DNA of 64,000 nucleotides from UBA1494_A sp963973975 (GTDB lineage: Bacteria > Bacteroidota > Bacteroidia > Flavobacteriales_E > Vicingaceae): contig CAXBCF010000003.1 of assembly GCA_963973975.1 (NCBI GenBank), forward strand, positions 1-64,000. Direction: 5' to 3'. This document shows, piece by piece, positions 23,565 to 32,120 of the stretch (position 1 is the first letter of the stretch; every line of letters begins with the position of its first letter). The notes under the pieces were generated by a model, which was given only the letters and a program-made list of their open reading frames with translations, had not been told where the DNA came from and searched no databases. The position numbers and the translations under genes were made by a program.

Positions 23565-24428
23565 ATGCCTAAATTTCACGAAAGGACAAATAAAAAGATA
23601 AATGACTTTGAGGTTTCCGTGTATGAAGTGGATAACAAGGATGCAGGCGAACAGCTCAAACTGGAGGAATACCTGACATCCAAAATCAAAAACATTAAGA
23701 TATACAATGACCTGGATAAATATGCCGATTTGCTTAATGTCCCCAATATTGATGCTGCATTTGCAGAAAAGCTAAAAGCCAGTATTAAGGAAATTTGCGA
23801 TCCTAAAAAACATCCCATTCAGGCCTTTGATATACGCAGGTCATTCGTTACTGAATTTCTTTCTCAACTCTTATTGGAACGCAATTATAGTTGTGTGTTC
23901 TATGAGGAAGCCGATAAGAAAATCAACGTTGACCCGGTACTGATTGAAAAACATTCTGCCGGCATAGATGTTACCGGGATTCAAAGGGATACTGATGCCA
24001 TGAAATTTGTGGTCTGTGAAGTAAAGGCTTCCAATAGTAAAATTCCATGCACAGAATCTGAACCACTATTAAATGATATTAAAAAAGCATACGAACTGGA
24101 AAATAAAAGGTTAACCAGGGAGATTTTGAGTTACTGCCGAAAACTAAATGATACCGATGATGATATGCTTACCGGGGTGGTAGAATTTCTTGTCAATATT
24201 CTGGCCAAAAAAGATGATAAAGAATTTGTTCTCGACAACATTATTTTCTTTCCCTTTTTGATTCGCCAAAATGCCGACATAGTTACAAATAGTGACGTAA
24301 GCGATTACAATGTGTTTGGTGAAGAAAAATTTAATGGGTCAGCGATTAAAGGGATTATCTGGTCATTCAATAACGATATAAATACATTTTGTCAAAATAT
24401 TTGGAGCAAAGCATTAGCCGATGCCTAA
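23565..24428 (+). CDS. hamA: HamA-like (DUF1837) PD-(D/E)xK nuclease, Hachiman
   Basis: A 287-aa protein of the DUF1837 type. The nuclease core shows Glu97 in RRSFVTEFL, Asp135 in GIDVTG and the E-x-K motif (Glu152, Lys154) in FVVCEVKAS, the order expected of a PD-(D/E)xK fold. HamA is the effector nuclease of Hachiman (and of the AbpA/AbpB pair), held and released by the helicase HamB on sensing phage DNA. The helicase gene overlaps its stop by 8 bases (ATGCCTAA), so the two are coupled. All catalytic residues appear present. Confidence 0.8.
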   Translation: MPKFHERTNKKINDFEVSVYEVDNKDAGEQLKLEEYLTSKIKNIKIYNDLDKYADLLNVPNIDAAFAEKLKASIKEICDPKKHPIQAFDIRRSFVTEFLSQLLLERNYSCVFYEEADKKINVDPVLIEKHSAGIDVTGIQRDTDAMKFVVCEVKASNSKIPCTESEPLLNDIKKAYELENKRLTREILSYCRKLNDTDDDMLTGVVEFLVNILAKKDDKEFVLDNIIFFPFLIRQNADIVTNSDVSDYNVFGEEKFNGSAIKGIIWSFNNDINTFCQNIWSKALADA

Positions 24429-27400
24429 GAGTAATTTCAACATATTAGTCCAAAAAATATCTTCTTTATTTGATAAAGAATCATCGGACATTGCTCAGGT
24501 ACTCAACCTACTGAACGAGCATGAACGGCTGGAACTATTCAGAAAATTTGATATAGAGCAACCGGATGGGGCATGGAACCAACTTCAGCATGATACTGAA
24601 TTAAAGCTGGATGCTATCAACTCTTTGTTGTTGGTATTGATTAACAAACCTGTTTTTCAAGGGAAGAAAATAAAAGATAAAAGGGACTTGTTGAAAGACC
24701 TTTATAGGTTGTCATTTGAATTGCACTGCACCTACTTTGATAGCTTGCCTGAAAACAGCATTGATAAAATTGAATCTCTGATGCTCTTAACCCTTAATGG
24801 TGTTAGCGGAGACCGTGTTACCGAAGTGGCTATTTGGATTGAAGACCACTTGTATCTGCTTCAAAATATGCCAACGGACGAAATTAAACTTGAACTCAAG
24901 TTAAAGTCGTACAACCTGTTGTTGCATTTGTTTGGTAAACTTCATAATGAAGAACGGTTACAGGCACTTGAAAATGCCATGCAACAAGTTGAGGACTGTT
25001 TAGCTAGATTCCAGAAAACCGAGTTAGAGAAAGAAAACATAAGTGTAGAAAACGGATTTTTTATTGGGCTGTTCGCCAATTTAGTTCATGCAACACAATC
25101 AGTGAAAACCTATTTACTGAATGGAAAGACTAATCAGTCAGAGAATATTTATTCGCTTATTCGTACTTACCTGTATAATGCGGATACGCTTAGTGCAAAT
25201 CTTGACGATGACAGGCTTCATATTATTATCAAGCATTGTAAAAACGCATTAGACCAATTATCCCAAAATTCTATCTGGTCAGTTGCCAGCCAGTCTCCAT
25301 TGATCCGTAAGTTCTTTGAGAACAACATCCGGTCAAGGGAGAATATGATATTAACCTTTCTGCCCTCACAGCGCAATTCTATTCTGCAAGTGTTGAGTGC
25401 AAGAAAAAGTATTGTGGTAAATATGCCCACCAGTTCAGGTAAATCATTGCTGGCAGAACTCTATATTCTTTTTACCATTCAGAACCAATCTTTTGATGGC
25501 TTCAAGCCAACAATCGGTTATGTTGTTCCTACCAATGCACTTATCAATCAAGTGAAGGCAAAATTGAGGAAAGTGTTTTCTGATTTCGGATTTAAGGTAG
25601 AAAGTGTATTGCCGTTTTATGAAACAGATTCTATTGAAGAAGAAATACTCATGCAGTATGGTCACATAGACGTGTTAGTTACAACACCGGAAAAAATGGA
25701 CTTCATGGTGCGTAATGATAATCCGGTGATTAAAAACCTGAAACTGATTATCATGGATGAAGCCCATAATATATCGGATGAAGGGCGGGGGGCTAAATTT
25801 GAATTGTTGCTATCTATTATAAAGCAGAAGCGTTCCGATGTAAACTTTTTGCTACTTAGTCCTTTTATTGAAAACTCAAACACTATAGCTGAATGGTTAG
25901 GAGACACGGAGCAAAACTCTGCTGCTATTACAATTGACTGGTCGCCAACCAAACAATACATAGGCTGTAATCTACTCAATAGTGCAAAAACAGAAAGTGA
26001 TGTGGTTTATTTTCCAAGTGGGAGAAACAACATCGTAGAAGAAGAAATGTTAGTCCCTTTAAATGTTAATCCGCAATACATAAAAGAAAAAATCGGGGCT
26101 AAAAGAATTGATTCCGCAGTGAAAAATATTGCATTGCTGGAAAAATATATTCGTTTGGGCGATACAACGTTGGTTTTGTGTAAAGGGGCTGATTCTGCAC
26201 AAAAAACTGCAAGCATCGCATTGAATTATTTCAAAGAAAAGAATGCGCTGGTGGATATTAGTAGTAGGCCTGAAATACAAAACACGCTTACCATCATCAA
26301 ATACGAGAGCCAGGAGGATGACCCAATGATAGAATGCCTCAAATATGGAGTAGCTTTTCATCATGCAAGGCTGAATGGTATTGTTAAGGAGGAAATCGAA
26401 AAACTGGCAGCTTCAGGAATCATTAAATTGCTGTTCGCAACCACTACGTTGGCTCAGGGAATGAATTTTCCCATCACCACTGTAATTTTTGATACCCTAA
26501 AACTGGGAGGTGGGAAAAACACAAAAGACATGGATGCCACAACTTTCTGGAATATTGCCGGTAGAGCAGGAAGGGCATACATGGACAGGGAAGGGCATGT
26601 GATTATTGGATACAAAGAGAGTAAAAAGGCAACAAAAGCACTTACGGTTAATTACATCAAAAAAGACTTGGAGAAAATTGTGTCCTCCCTTAGTGATTTC
26701 TTTAAGAACATTGAAGGACATGTGGAGTTCAATTATAAACTCGTTAGGGAGAACCCTGCCATTTCTAACTTTTTACAGTACCTCAATCACATTGTTAAAG
26801 TGGCTCATAAATACAATTTGAATAACATAGACACCAATCGGATCCGGAGTATATTGAATACTTCTTTGTTTTATAAAGAGGGGGAATTTGAACAAGGATT
26901 TATTGAAACTCAACGCAAGATTAATGACTTCTCTATGAGCTACGTCAATTATCTGAAAGGTGAAAACAAAAATCAACTGACATTAGCCGATGTTTTCGGA
27001 GTAAGTAATATCAGTTTAAACGTGGTTACCGCTTCCATCATTGACCACAAGGAGATGATTAAAGAGGTGTATCCAGAAAGTGAACAGGATAATCATTTTC
27101 TGGCTTCTAAGATTGTGTTAGAAAGCAAAAATGTAGAATCGTTGGCAGAGATCATTGATATTATTGCTAAACTCCCGGAAATGCAAATTTCAATTTGGAA
27201 CAAAACAGGCAAGCTCGATTCGGAAAGCATTGCACGGGTGATAATCGGATGGGTGAATGGGGAAAGTGTTCCGAAAATTGCCCAATCTATTAAGAAAGAG
27301 GCTAACGATACAGAAAACTATTTGCGAGGCCTTTGTAATCAATACATCAATGGTAGCCTGAAAAATTTTGTTCCCTGGGGAATAAACATATACCAGGTAC

Positions 27401-27681
27401 TCACCAAAGATGATAAGTCTGATAATGCAAAGATGTTGCCTTCCTTTATTTACTACGGTGTAAACGACAAGGAATCAGTAATACTTTCCAAAATTGGTGT
27501 GCCAAGATTTCTTGTTTCGAGCATTAAAGGAGCATTGAAAAAACAATTTTCCAATCAATCCATATCTCCCAATAATATTGAAGAAGTGAGAGAGCGTATT
27601 AAGCAATTACAGGATTATGAGTTTGGCGAAAATGATGCGGAAAAAGCCAAGTTGAAAAATATAGTAATGAACTATATCTAA
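24421..27681 (+). CDS. hamB: HamB-like SF2 helicase, Hachiman
   Basis: A 1086-aa DExH helicase. A helical N-terminal region of about 300 residues is followed by PSQRNSILQVL (a Q-motif-like start), Walker A PTSSGKS near 336-342, DEAH at 446-449, motif III LSPFIEN, motif VI GRAGRA near 714, and a long C-terminal region without clear motifs. Size, order and overlap with the DUF1837 gene match HamB of Hachiman. HamB is thought to inspect DNA and release HamA nuclease when it meets damaged or invading DNA. No frameshift is seen, so the system looks intact. Confidence 0.82.
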   Translation: MPKSNFNILVQKISSLFDKESSDIAQVLNLLNEHERLELFRKFDIEQPDGAWNQLQHDTELKLDAINSLLLVLINKPVFQGKKIKDKRDLLKDLYRLSFELHCTYFDSLPENSIDKIESLMLLTLNGVSGDRVTEVAIWIEDHLYLLQNMPTDEIKLELKLKSYNLLLHLFGKLHNEERLQALENAMQQVEDCLARFQKTELEKENISVENGFFIGLFANLVHATQSVKTYLLNGKTNQSENIYSLIRTYLYNADTLSANLDDDRLHIIIKHCKNALDQLSQNSIWSVASQSPLIRKFFENNIRSRENMILTFLPSQRNSILQVLSARKSIVVNMPTSSGKSLLAELYILFTIQNQSFDGFKPTIGYVVPTNALINQVKAKLRKVFSDFGFKVESVLPFYETDSIEEEILMQYGHIDVLVTTPEKMDFMVRNDNPVIKNLKLIIMDEAHNISDEGRGAKFELLLSIIKQKRSDVNFLLLSPFIENSNTIAEWLGDTEQNSAAITIDWSPTKQYIGCNLLNSAKTESDVVYFPSGRNNIVEEEMLVPLNVNPQYIKEKIGAKRIDSAVKNIALLEKYIRLGDTTLVLCKGADSAQKTASIALNYFKEKNALVDISSRPEIQNTLTIIKYESQEDDPMIECLKYGVAFHHARLNGIVKEEIEKLAASGIIKLLFATTTLAQGMNFPITTVIFDTLKLGGGKNTKDMDATTFWNIAGRAGRAYMDREGHVIIGYKESKKATKALTVNYIKKDLEKIVSSLSDFFKNIEGHVEFNYKLVRENPAISNFLQYLNHIVKVAHKYNLNNIDTNRIRSILNTSLFYKEGEFEQGFIETQRKINDFSMSYVNYLKGENKNQLTLADVFGVSNISLNVVTASIIDHKEMIKEVYPESEQDNHFLASKIVLESKNVESLAEIIDIIAKLPEMQISIWNKTGKLDSESIARVIIGWVNGESVPKIAQSIKKEANDTENYLRGLCNQYINGSLKNFVPWGINIYQVLTKDDKSDNAKMLPSFIYYGVNDKESVILSKIGVPRFLVSSIKGALKKQFSNQSISPNNIEEVRERIKQLQDYEFGENDAEKAKLKNIVMNYI

Positions 27682-27688
27682 ACAGTTC

Positions 27689-27925
27689 TTATTTTTTACT
27701 TAAAGATTTTATTTTGAAAGTTCCGCTCGTAACCCATTCCCCACCTTCTGCTTTTTCAAAGTGAAAATCGAGAAATTCAATGTCAGCTACATTAATTTCT
27801 GCTTGCCTGCTATTAAAATCTTTCATCACATTGATCTTGGCTACTGACCTTATTTGGCTTTCCCGTTCCAGTTGTCCGGGAAGGTAGGCTTTAAATTCCA
27901 CTGTGCTGTTGGTAACATAACTCAT
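27689..27925 (-). CDS. Small hypothetical protein
   Basis: A 78-aa protein convergent with the helicase gene, 7 bases apart. It is mixed beta with FLDFHFEKAEGGEWVTSG and no membrane segment. The promoter region on its left drives the structured RNAs on the other strand. I cannot assign a function. Confidence 0.45.
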   Translation of the reverse strand: MSYVTNSTVEFKAYLPGQLERESQIRSVAKINVMKDFNSRQAEINVADIEFLDFHFEKAEGGEWVTSGTFKIKSLSKK

Positions 27926-27978
27926 AGTCAGTAAAGATACGTGTTTCCGTCAACATATTAAATAAGTCATCAAACGAA

Positions 27979-28008
27979 TTGAAAACGGATACCAATTTCG
28001 TATCTTTG
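27979..28008 (+). promoter_or_regulatory. Promoter for the structured-RNA transcript
   Basis: TTG at 27979-27981 and TATCTTTG at 28001-28008 are separated by 19 bases, a good match to the Bacteroidota promoter (TTTG / TAnnTTTG). It predicts a start near 28014-28016, about 40 bases before the first RNA structure, on the same strand as the two RNA copies and the three small genes after them. Confidence 0.65.
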
Positions 28009-28054
28009 TAGTGTAAAAATATTGAATTTGTAGCGTCAAGTTACGTATTCTTGT

Positions 28055-28188
28055 CTCGGAAAACTGGTAATCTTCTAATGACAAAACAAGAATGCAAACA
28101 TGACGTCCACGATATGCGTGGGCGGAGTTTGCTTTGTTTTGTCGGGTATACCAGTACCTCCGAGGCAGGTGAGCTTGTCAGCCCACGC
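28055..28188 (+). ncRNA. Structured RNA copy 1, double pseudoknot
   Basis: Four pairings can be read by eye. P1: 28055-28060 with 28159-28164 (CTCGGA/TCCGAG). P2: 28080-28089 with 28134-28143 (10 bp). P3: 28116-28123 with 28181-28188 (GCGTGGGC/GCCCACGC), crossing both P1 and P2. P4: hairpin 28145-28148 with 28155-28158. The same four helices in the same order occur in copy 2 with many paired substitutions, so the RNA structure, not the sequence, is kept. The conserved unpaired parts include ATATGCGTGGGCGG-x-GTTTG. The order matches no RNA class I can name. Confidence 0.7.
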
Positions 28189-28245
28189 TGCATTTTGTAG
28201 AACCCGTATTGCAGGGCTGGTAATACACAAACAAAGGAGTAACAC

Positions 28246-28290
28246 ATGAACTCTATGTTGGTAACAGCAGTCTGGGTTTATCTATTTTGA
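28246..28290 (+). CDS. Possible 14-aa leader peptide between RNA copies
   Basis: An ATG at 28246 follows a strong AAAGGAG (28233-28239) at a 6-base spacing, which is unusual in Bacteroidota, where Shine-Dalgarno signals are rare. It opens 14 codons (MNSMLVTAVWVYLF) and ends in TGA. It lies between the two structured RNAs. It may be a regulatory leader peptide or a tiny hydrophobic toxin, or chance. Confidence 0.35.
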   Translation: MNSMLVTAVWVYLF

Positions 28291-28335
28291 GATAGCAATA
28301 CATAAGGATCTGAAAGCGTAAAGCTCTGTTGTAAA

Positions 28336-28463
28336 CGTTAGGAAATCGGCAATTTCACAAACACACAGGCATTACAGACTTTCGCACACAATATGCGTGG
28401 GCGGGGTTTGTTCTGTGTGTAGGTATGCCGATACCTCTAACGTTGCAAGCTCGCAGTCCACGC
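28336..28463 (+). ncRNA. Structured RNA copy 2, double pseudoknot
   Basis: Same architecture as copy 1. P1: 28336-28341 with 28437-28442 (CGTTAG/CTAACG). P2: 28361-28368 with 28413-28420 (ACACACAG/CTGTGTGT). P3: 28395-28402 with 28456-28463. P4: 28421-28426 with 28431-28436 and a GCCG loop. P1 differs from copy 1 at five of six positions and every change is compensated on the other arm; P2 and P4 also covary. P3 is nearly identical in both copies. A TTTTT follows P3 at 28466-28470. The first protein gene begins 95 bases later. Confidence 0.7.
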
Positions 28464-28558
28464 TCTTTTTACTTCTCCGGGTTTGGTTCTGCTGCGTATA
28501 AGGTCTTTTAGTTCTGCTTCCTCCTGTTACTTCCCTTGTTTATAAAAACGTTGAAACC

Positions 28559-28858
28559 ATGTGTCAACAAAAGCCATTGCAATCAGGGGATCTTGTACGC
28601 TTCCCTAATGAACGCAATCCTGGCAAGCAGATTTACGGGATTGTGTTTTACCTGGAGGAAAAACTCTTTTTATTAATGCCGGACGGTAGCGTTCTGGTGC
28701 AAGTACCGATTGATTCCTTAGAGTGGGTATGCCATACTGCTCTTGTCCACTGTGATATTTTCAGGTCTTTGGAGCAAGTCCAGGAAGATTTTGCTTCCGG
28801 GAGGTTCGATGATGTTGTCGGGCCACTTCACAAACTCATGGAAAAGGCAACAGTGTAA
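28559..28858 (+). CDS. Hypothetical protein downstream of RNA pair
   Basis: A 99-aa protein, first coding gene after the two RNAs. The first half is a small beta domain that looks like an SH3/KOW-type fold (SGDLVRFPNERNPGKQIYGIV, only its general character is sure). The second half is helical. No catalytic motif or membrane segment. Position suggests the RNAs lie in its 5' region and may control it. Confidence 0.5.
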   Translation: MCQQKPLQSGDLVRFPNERNPGKQIYGIVFYLEEKLFLLMPDGSVLVQVPIDSLEWVCHTALVHCDIFRSLEQVQEDFASGRFDDVVGPLHKLMEKATV

Positions 28859-28888
28859 CTTATTTATTCACTTTAAAATTCAATCGTT

Positions 28889-29086
28889 ATGAAAAAACAA
28901 ATCATTCATTTACTTCAATCAGGCTTGTATCGTTTTTTCCTGATGCTGATGCCTTTGGCAGCCATCCTGGATATGATTTACAAGATGAATTTCTCTAATT
29001 TTTCAGATAAAATAAGGCACTCCATTACGGTGATGCAATTTGCTTACATCTTTTCAAGAGCAGGAAAGGAGCAAGGACAATGGTAA
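28889..29086 (+). CDS. 65-aa hydrophobic protein
   Basis: A short protein with one hydrophobic helix (LYRFFLMLMPLAAILDMIY, about 13-31) and a basic tail ending GKEQGQW. It follows the 99-aa gene by 30 bases and overlaps the next start by 7. Probably a small membrane protein. No family known to me. Confidence 0.4.
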   Translation: MKKQIIHLLQSGLYRFFLMLMPLAAILDMIYKMNFSNFSDKIRHSITVMQFAYIFSRAGKEQGQW

Positions 29087-29331
29087 GTATAGAAAAAGAT
29101 CGGTTGATTATCGAGATACGACACGATGACCCGGAACAACTGCTACACGATTACAGGAAGGCACTAACACTGACAACCCGTACAATCCTTGCCAATAAAG
29201 ATAATTTTCTCTGTGAGGAAAGCTGTGAATACTTCCCATTTTTATTAGGTCTGTTGAATGAAATGGAGTTTGATGAGCTTCAATTACGAAAAATACGAAA
29301 GCTGCTGATTGCTTATAGTATTGAGGGTTAG
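29080..29331 (+). CDS. Small helical hypothetical protein
   Basis: An 83-aa protein, helical, with several Leu-rich stretches and two Cys (CEESCEYF). The last gene of the plus-strand trio. Its stop overlaps the stop of the opposite methyltransferase gene by 4 bases. No function assigned. Confidence 0.4.
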   Translation: MVSIEKDRLIIEIRHDDPEQLLHDYRKALTLTTRTILANKDNFLCEESCEYFPFLLGLLNEMEFDELQLRKIRKLLIAYSIEG

Positions 29332-29867
29332 TCCGAGGTTTTGCATGGTGGGCAGTCGGGAATATTTTCATCAAGAGAGGTGAAGGAAAGCTGTTGGCCT
29401 ATCTTCATCCAGTTCGTAAACCAGGCGGTAGCAAACCAGCTTCCATCTCCTTTTCCATCGGGGGTCTGAAAATTGATGCGCTTATCAAAAAGTATCACTT
29501 CCAGTCCACAGCAACGGAAGAAATTTTGTCGTTTTTCGGTTTCAAAAGTGGTAAGTGGGAGCAAAAAGGCAAAGGGTTTGCCCAAAAGGTAGGCTCTTTC
29601 CAGAAACTCCTGTTTCAGAGAATAAGGTGGATTGGTAATAATGCAATCGTACTTTTTGGGTTCCCATCCTAAAAAATCCTTTCCCGAAAGTATATCCGAA
29701 CTAATAACCTTGAACCCCTCCTTACGAAGTGCGTTCACCAAATTTCCATCACCGGCAGCACACTCCCATATTGTCCAGTTCTTCTTTAAATGAGGCAATA
29801 ATGGAGTGAGTGCTTCCGGTGGAGTTTGAAAATCATCTGACTGACCGTTTTTAAGAGGCGGTTTCAT
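29328..29867 (-). CDS. N6-adenine DNA methyltransferase-like protein
   Basis: A 179-aa protein with an amino-methyltransferase core: FQTPPEALTPLLPHL, motif I-like IWECAAGDGNLV, motif IV CIITNPPYS and the strand FAFLLPLTTFE. NPPY is the catalytic signature of N6-adenine (and N4-cytosine) DNA methyltransferases. No target-recognition domain or restriction enzyme is present, so it is probably an orphan phage-type enzyme protecting the element DNA. It lies 7 bases downstream of a second, different methyltransferase gene. Confidence 0.75.
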   Translation of the reverse strand: MKPPLKNGQSDDFQTPPEALTPLLPHLKKNWTIWECAAGDGNLVNALRKEGFKVISSDILSGKDFLGWEPKKYDCIITNPPYSLKQEFLERAYLLGKPFAFLLPLTTFETEKRQNFFRCCGLEVILFDKRINFQTPDGKGDGSWFATAWFTNWMKIGQQLSFTSLDENIPDCPPCKTSD

Positions 29868-29874
29868 CTTTCTA

Positions 29875-30486
29875 TTAAGGCCAGTTTTTAACGTTACAAT
29901 ATTCAGTTGCTTTTACCCGGTAAACACCTAAAACAAATCTCCACAGTCTTCCTAAATCCATGATTTCCAGAAATTCTATCTTTCTCCAATGACAAAGGCC
30001 GTATAGCATTATCTTTTCTTTAATGATTTGCAGCGATGGATTGGAGCAATTGAAATAACAGCGTAAGTGCTGTTGAGTAATCCCATTTAGAATGTTTACA
30101 TAAGGCTTAGGCATGGTCATAAAAACAAGCCCGTTCTCCAGTAATAGGAAAATATCCGGAAAGAAACGATTGGGAAAACCATAAGGGTCTATGTCAACCA
30201 CATCATAGGTTTTTTTATTTGCGATTAGGTTGTGAAATATCAGGAAACTATCTCCCGTCTTTAATTTCCGGTCATAGGCTTCTAACGTTCCGTATTGTGT
30301 AAATACGTTGGAAAGATTGCCACAACCGGCAAATAGTTCCAATATTGAAAGGTGATGGTGTCCTGATAAAAAACGGTTAATCTGTTCCGTTTTTTCTTTA
30401 GGATGATGTACTTCATCAGCATTACTTTTTTGTTTATTACGTACTACATCATGCCTTACTGCCCGATATGTTTTGTCTGTATTCAA
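29875..30486 (-). CDS. Class I SAM-dependent methyltransferase, DPYG type
   Basis: A 203-aa protein that starts at a TTG (30486); no Met is available before the core. Motif I is ILELFAGCGNLS and motif IV is VVDIDPYGFP. DPYG/DPFG is typical of Trm1-like tRNA guanine-N2 methyltransferases and differs from NPPY, so RNA modification is possible, though the protein is much shorter than Trm1. The substrate could also be DNA. Paired with the adenine methyltransferase downstream. Confidence 0.6.
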   Translation of the reverse strand: MNTDKTYRAVRHDVVRNKQKSNADEVHHPKEKTEQINRFLSGHHHLSILELFAGCGNLSNVFTQYGTLEAYDRKLKTGDSFLIFHNLIANKKTYDVVDIDPYGFPNRFFPDIFLLLENGLVFMTMPKPYVNILNGITQQHLRCYFNCSNPSLQIIKEKIMLYGLCHWRKIEFLEIMDLGRLWRFVLGVYRVKATEYCNVKNWP

Positions 30487-30492
30487 ATTTTC

Positions 30493-30924
30493 CTAAATGG
30501 CTTCAATCTGGGCAACCAATCTCGATTTGATGATTTTAAAACTTTGCTTGTTGGTGAAAATTTTCGCCTCACATTCCTGCACCAACCGTAGTAAGTCTCG
30601 TTTCTTTTTCAGGTCAATTAAATCGCTTAACCAGTAGGCTTGTTGCTGTGGAATGTCTTTCCGTCTTTCTTGCTTATGTTGGCCCAGAACAAATTCATAC
30701 CTGGTCTGGTGTTCCTTATCATAGAACAATTCTTCAGGGATATAGTCAATAATGCTTTGAATACTCTGCTTTTTCCCTTGCTGCTTTTCAAGAAAGTTGA
30801 GCAGGTTTGCTTCTGTTTCTTTGTCATGGGGAGCAACCATATTTTTTGCATCATTGCCCTTTTCCAACTGCTTCTGAGTTTCTACCTTATCGGCAGTCAA
30901 GTCTGTGTTTACTGTTTCTTCCAT
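30493..30924 (-). CDS. Helical hypothetical protein
   Basis: A 143-aa, charged, mostly helical protein with QQGKKQSIQSIIDYIP in the middle and a coiled-coil-like end. There is no membrane segment and no recognised motif. It ends 6 bases before the TTG start of the methyltransferase, so they are probably coupled. Function unknown. Confidence 0.45.
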   Translation of the reverse strand: MEETVNTDLTADKVETQKQLEKGNDAKNMVAPHDKETEANLLNFLEKQQGKKQSIQSIIDYIPEELFYDKEHQTRYEFVLGQHKQERRKDIPQQQAYWLSDLIDLKKKRDLLRLVQECEAKIFTNKQSFKIIKSRLVAQIEAI

Positions 30925-30945
30925 TATTGTTTTGATTTTTAAGGG

Positions 30946-31152
30946 TTATTGATTTTTCATTTTCGCTCTTGCGATATTCCCATTTCTATTCAGGAAATAG
31001 AGGTAGCCTTGAACTTTGGTTATTCCCGGCCTGGCTACTATTGTTTTCTCTTTCGAGCTGGGATCCATTTCAACCAGATTGCCACCACTATTGATGTAGT
31101 AGAGCTTGCCTTTCTTTCTGTTAAAATGGAGTATTGCGACTTCTGTTGACAT
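30946..31152 (-). CDS. 68-aa beta-rich protein
   Basis: From the ATG at 31152 (a GTG at 31185 would overlap the upstream stop). The sequence has repeating strand-turn units (GKLYYINSGGNLVEMD, then GYLYFLNRNGNIARA) like two half-blades of a propeller or a DUF5050-type repeat. No membrane segment. Function unknown. Directly downstream of the ATPase gene. Confidence 0.5.
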   Translation of the reverse strand: MSTEVAILHFNRKKGKLYYINSGGNLVEMDPSSKEKTIVARPGITKVQGYLYFLNRNGNIARAKMKNQ

Positions 31153-31181
31153 ATCTATTTGTTTTTTGATTAGTAATATTC

Positions 31182-32120
31182 TCACCCTGTTATTGGTTGT
31201 TGAAATGGGCTTACCGAACCGGATTCATGGAACCGCAGATAATCGGAAATTAATTTAATGATGGCTGCATTGCGATTTTTGTAAACGAGCTTGTTATTAA
31301 AATCTCGTTCCAATTGCATCATTTTTATTTTCCTGCCTTCTTCCTGGTCAATAAACTTTTTGCAGGAACGGATGTAGGCAGCCCTGCTGCAACCTCTTAT
31401 TCGCTGTTTTCTTAAATTGACATACACAAAAAAGCTGGCACGCCTGTCAAATTCATCCTCACTGATTCTTCCACTTGAAAAGGCAGTATAAGCCAGATCA
31501 TATTGTTCATCCACTATAAGTTGGGCAATGCGTACAATGGGATATTTTGGAATGCGCTCTTTGATGTAGGTTACATCATCTACCTGATGGTGCAGGCGAA
31601 GCCAGGTACAGTTTTGCCAGGCAGTCCGGGTTATTTTCCCGATGGATTGATGGGTGAATATGATGTCCACTCCTTTATGTCGCAGCGTACACAGGGCAGA
31701 AATCATGTCCTGACCTTTTTCACCGGTCATGTAATCGTCAATGTCGTCCAGTAAAATCAGTCCGTTCCGAAAGTATTTGAGAATCTTTTTAACAACTTCT
31801 TTCTTGTCTTCTTTACCCATTGGAGAACCATCCTGGTTGAATGGCCGGATGCGCCTGGGTCGTTTGGCCATTAACTTATGAAGCTGGTCGGGAGAAACGG
31901 TTTTGAATTGGGTATAATCATCGTCATTGGTGTCGAATGCCAATACTTTTCTTCCTGTTTTACCGGTTGCAGGATTGTCTTTGAGATAGTGACGTACCTC
32001 ATTTCTGTTGCGAAAGGTTTTTCCTACTCCTGTTTCACCACAAACAATGGTCAGCATAGGCTGACGGCTTTTCTTTACCCTAACCTGACCGGATGTAGTA
32101 TGTTGCGCTTTTACCACCAT
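31182..32120 (-). CDS. FtsK/HerA/Zot-like ATPase, candidate genome-packaging ATPase
   Basis: A 312-aa P-loop ATPase: Walker A GETGVGKT (28-35), Walker B LILLDDIDDY (121-130), then LRHKGVDIIFTHQS with the polar residue of sensor motif III at 157-159. The latter motif and the compact size are those of A32/P9-type packaging ATPases of membrane-containing viruses and of Zot-type ATPases of filamentous phages. It lacks the membrane and gamma domains of chromosomal FtsK and the nuclease of terminase. The C-terminal third is helical and basic. With no terminase in the window, it is the best packaging motor candidate. It overlaps the upstream acidic protein by one base. Confidence 0.7.
   Translation of the reverse strand: MVVKAQHTTSGQVRVKKSRQPMLTIVCGETGVGKTFRNRNEVRHYLKDNPATGKTGRKVLAFDTNDDDYTQFKTVSPDQLHKLMAKRPRRIRPFNQDGSPMGKEDKKEVVKKILKYFRNGLILLDDIDDYMTGEKGQDMISALCTLRHKGVDIIFTHQSIGKITRTAWQNCTWLRLHHQVDDVTYIKERIPKYPIVRIAQLIVDEQYDLAYTAFSSGRISEDEFDRRASFFVYVNLRKQRIRGCSRAAYIRSCKKFIDQEEGRKIKMMQLERDFNNKLVYKNRNAAIIKLISDYLRFHESGSVSPFQQPITG

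Noticed and set aside
28055..28463. A possible ToxIN-type antitoxin RNA, hammerhead, HDV-like or twister ribozyme.
   Set aside because: The repeat units are about 130 nt (ToxI units are far shorter), no ToxN-like gene follows, and the helix order and conserved bases do not match these ribozymes. The order A-B-C-B-hairpin-A-C is not the HDV order.
31182..32120. A Zot-type ATPase as evidence of a filamentous phage.
   Set aside because: Filamentous phages have genomes under about 15 kb and lack capsid-like, fibre-like and lysis genes of the kind seen here. The ATPase alone does not decide between the two.
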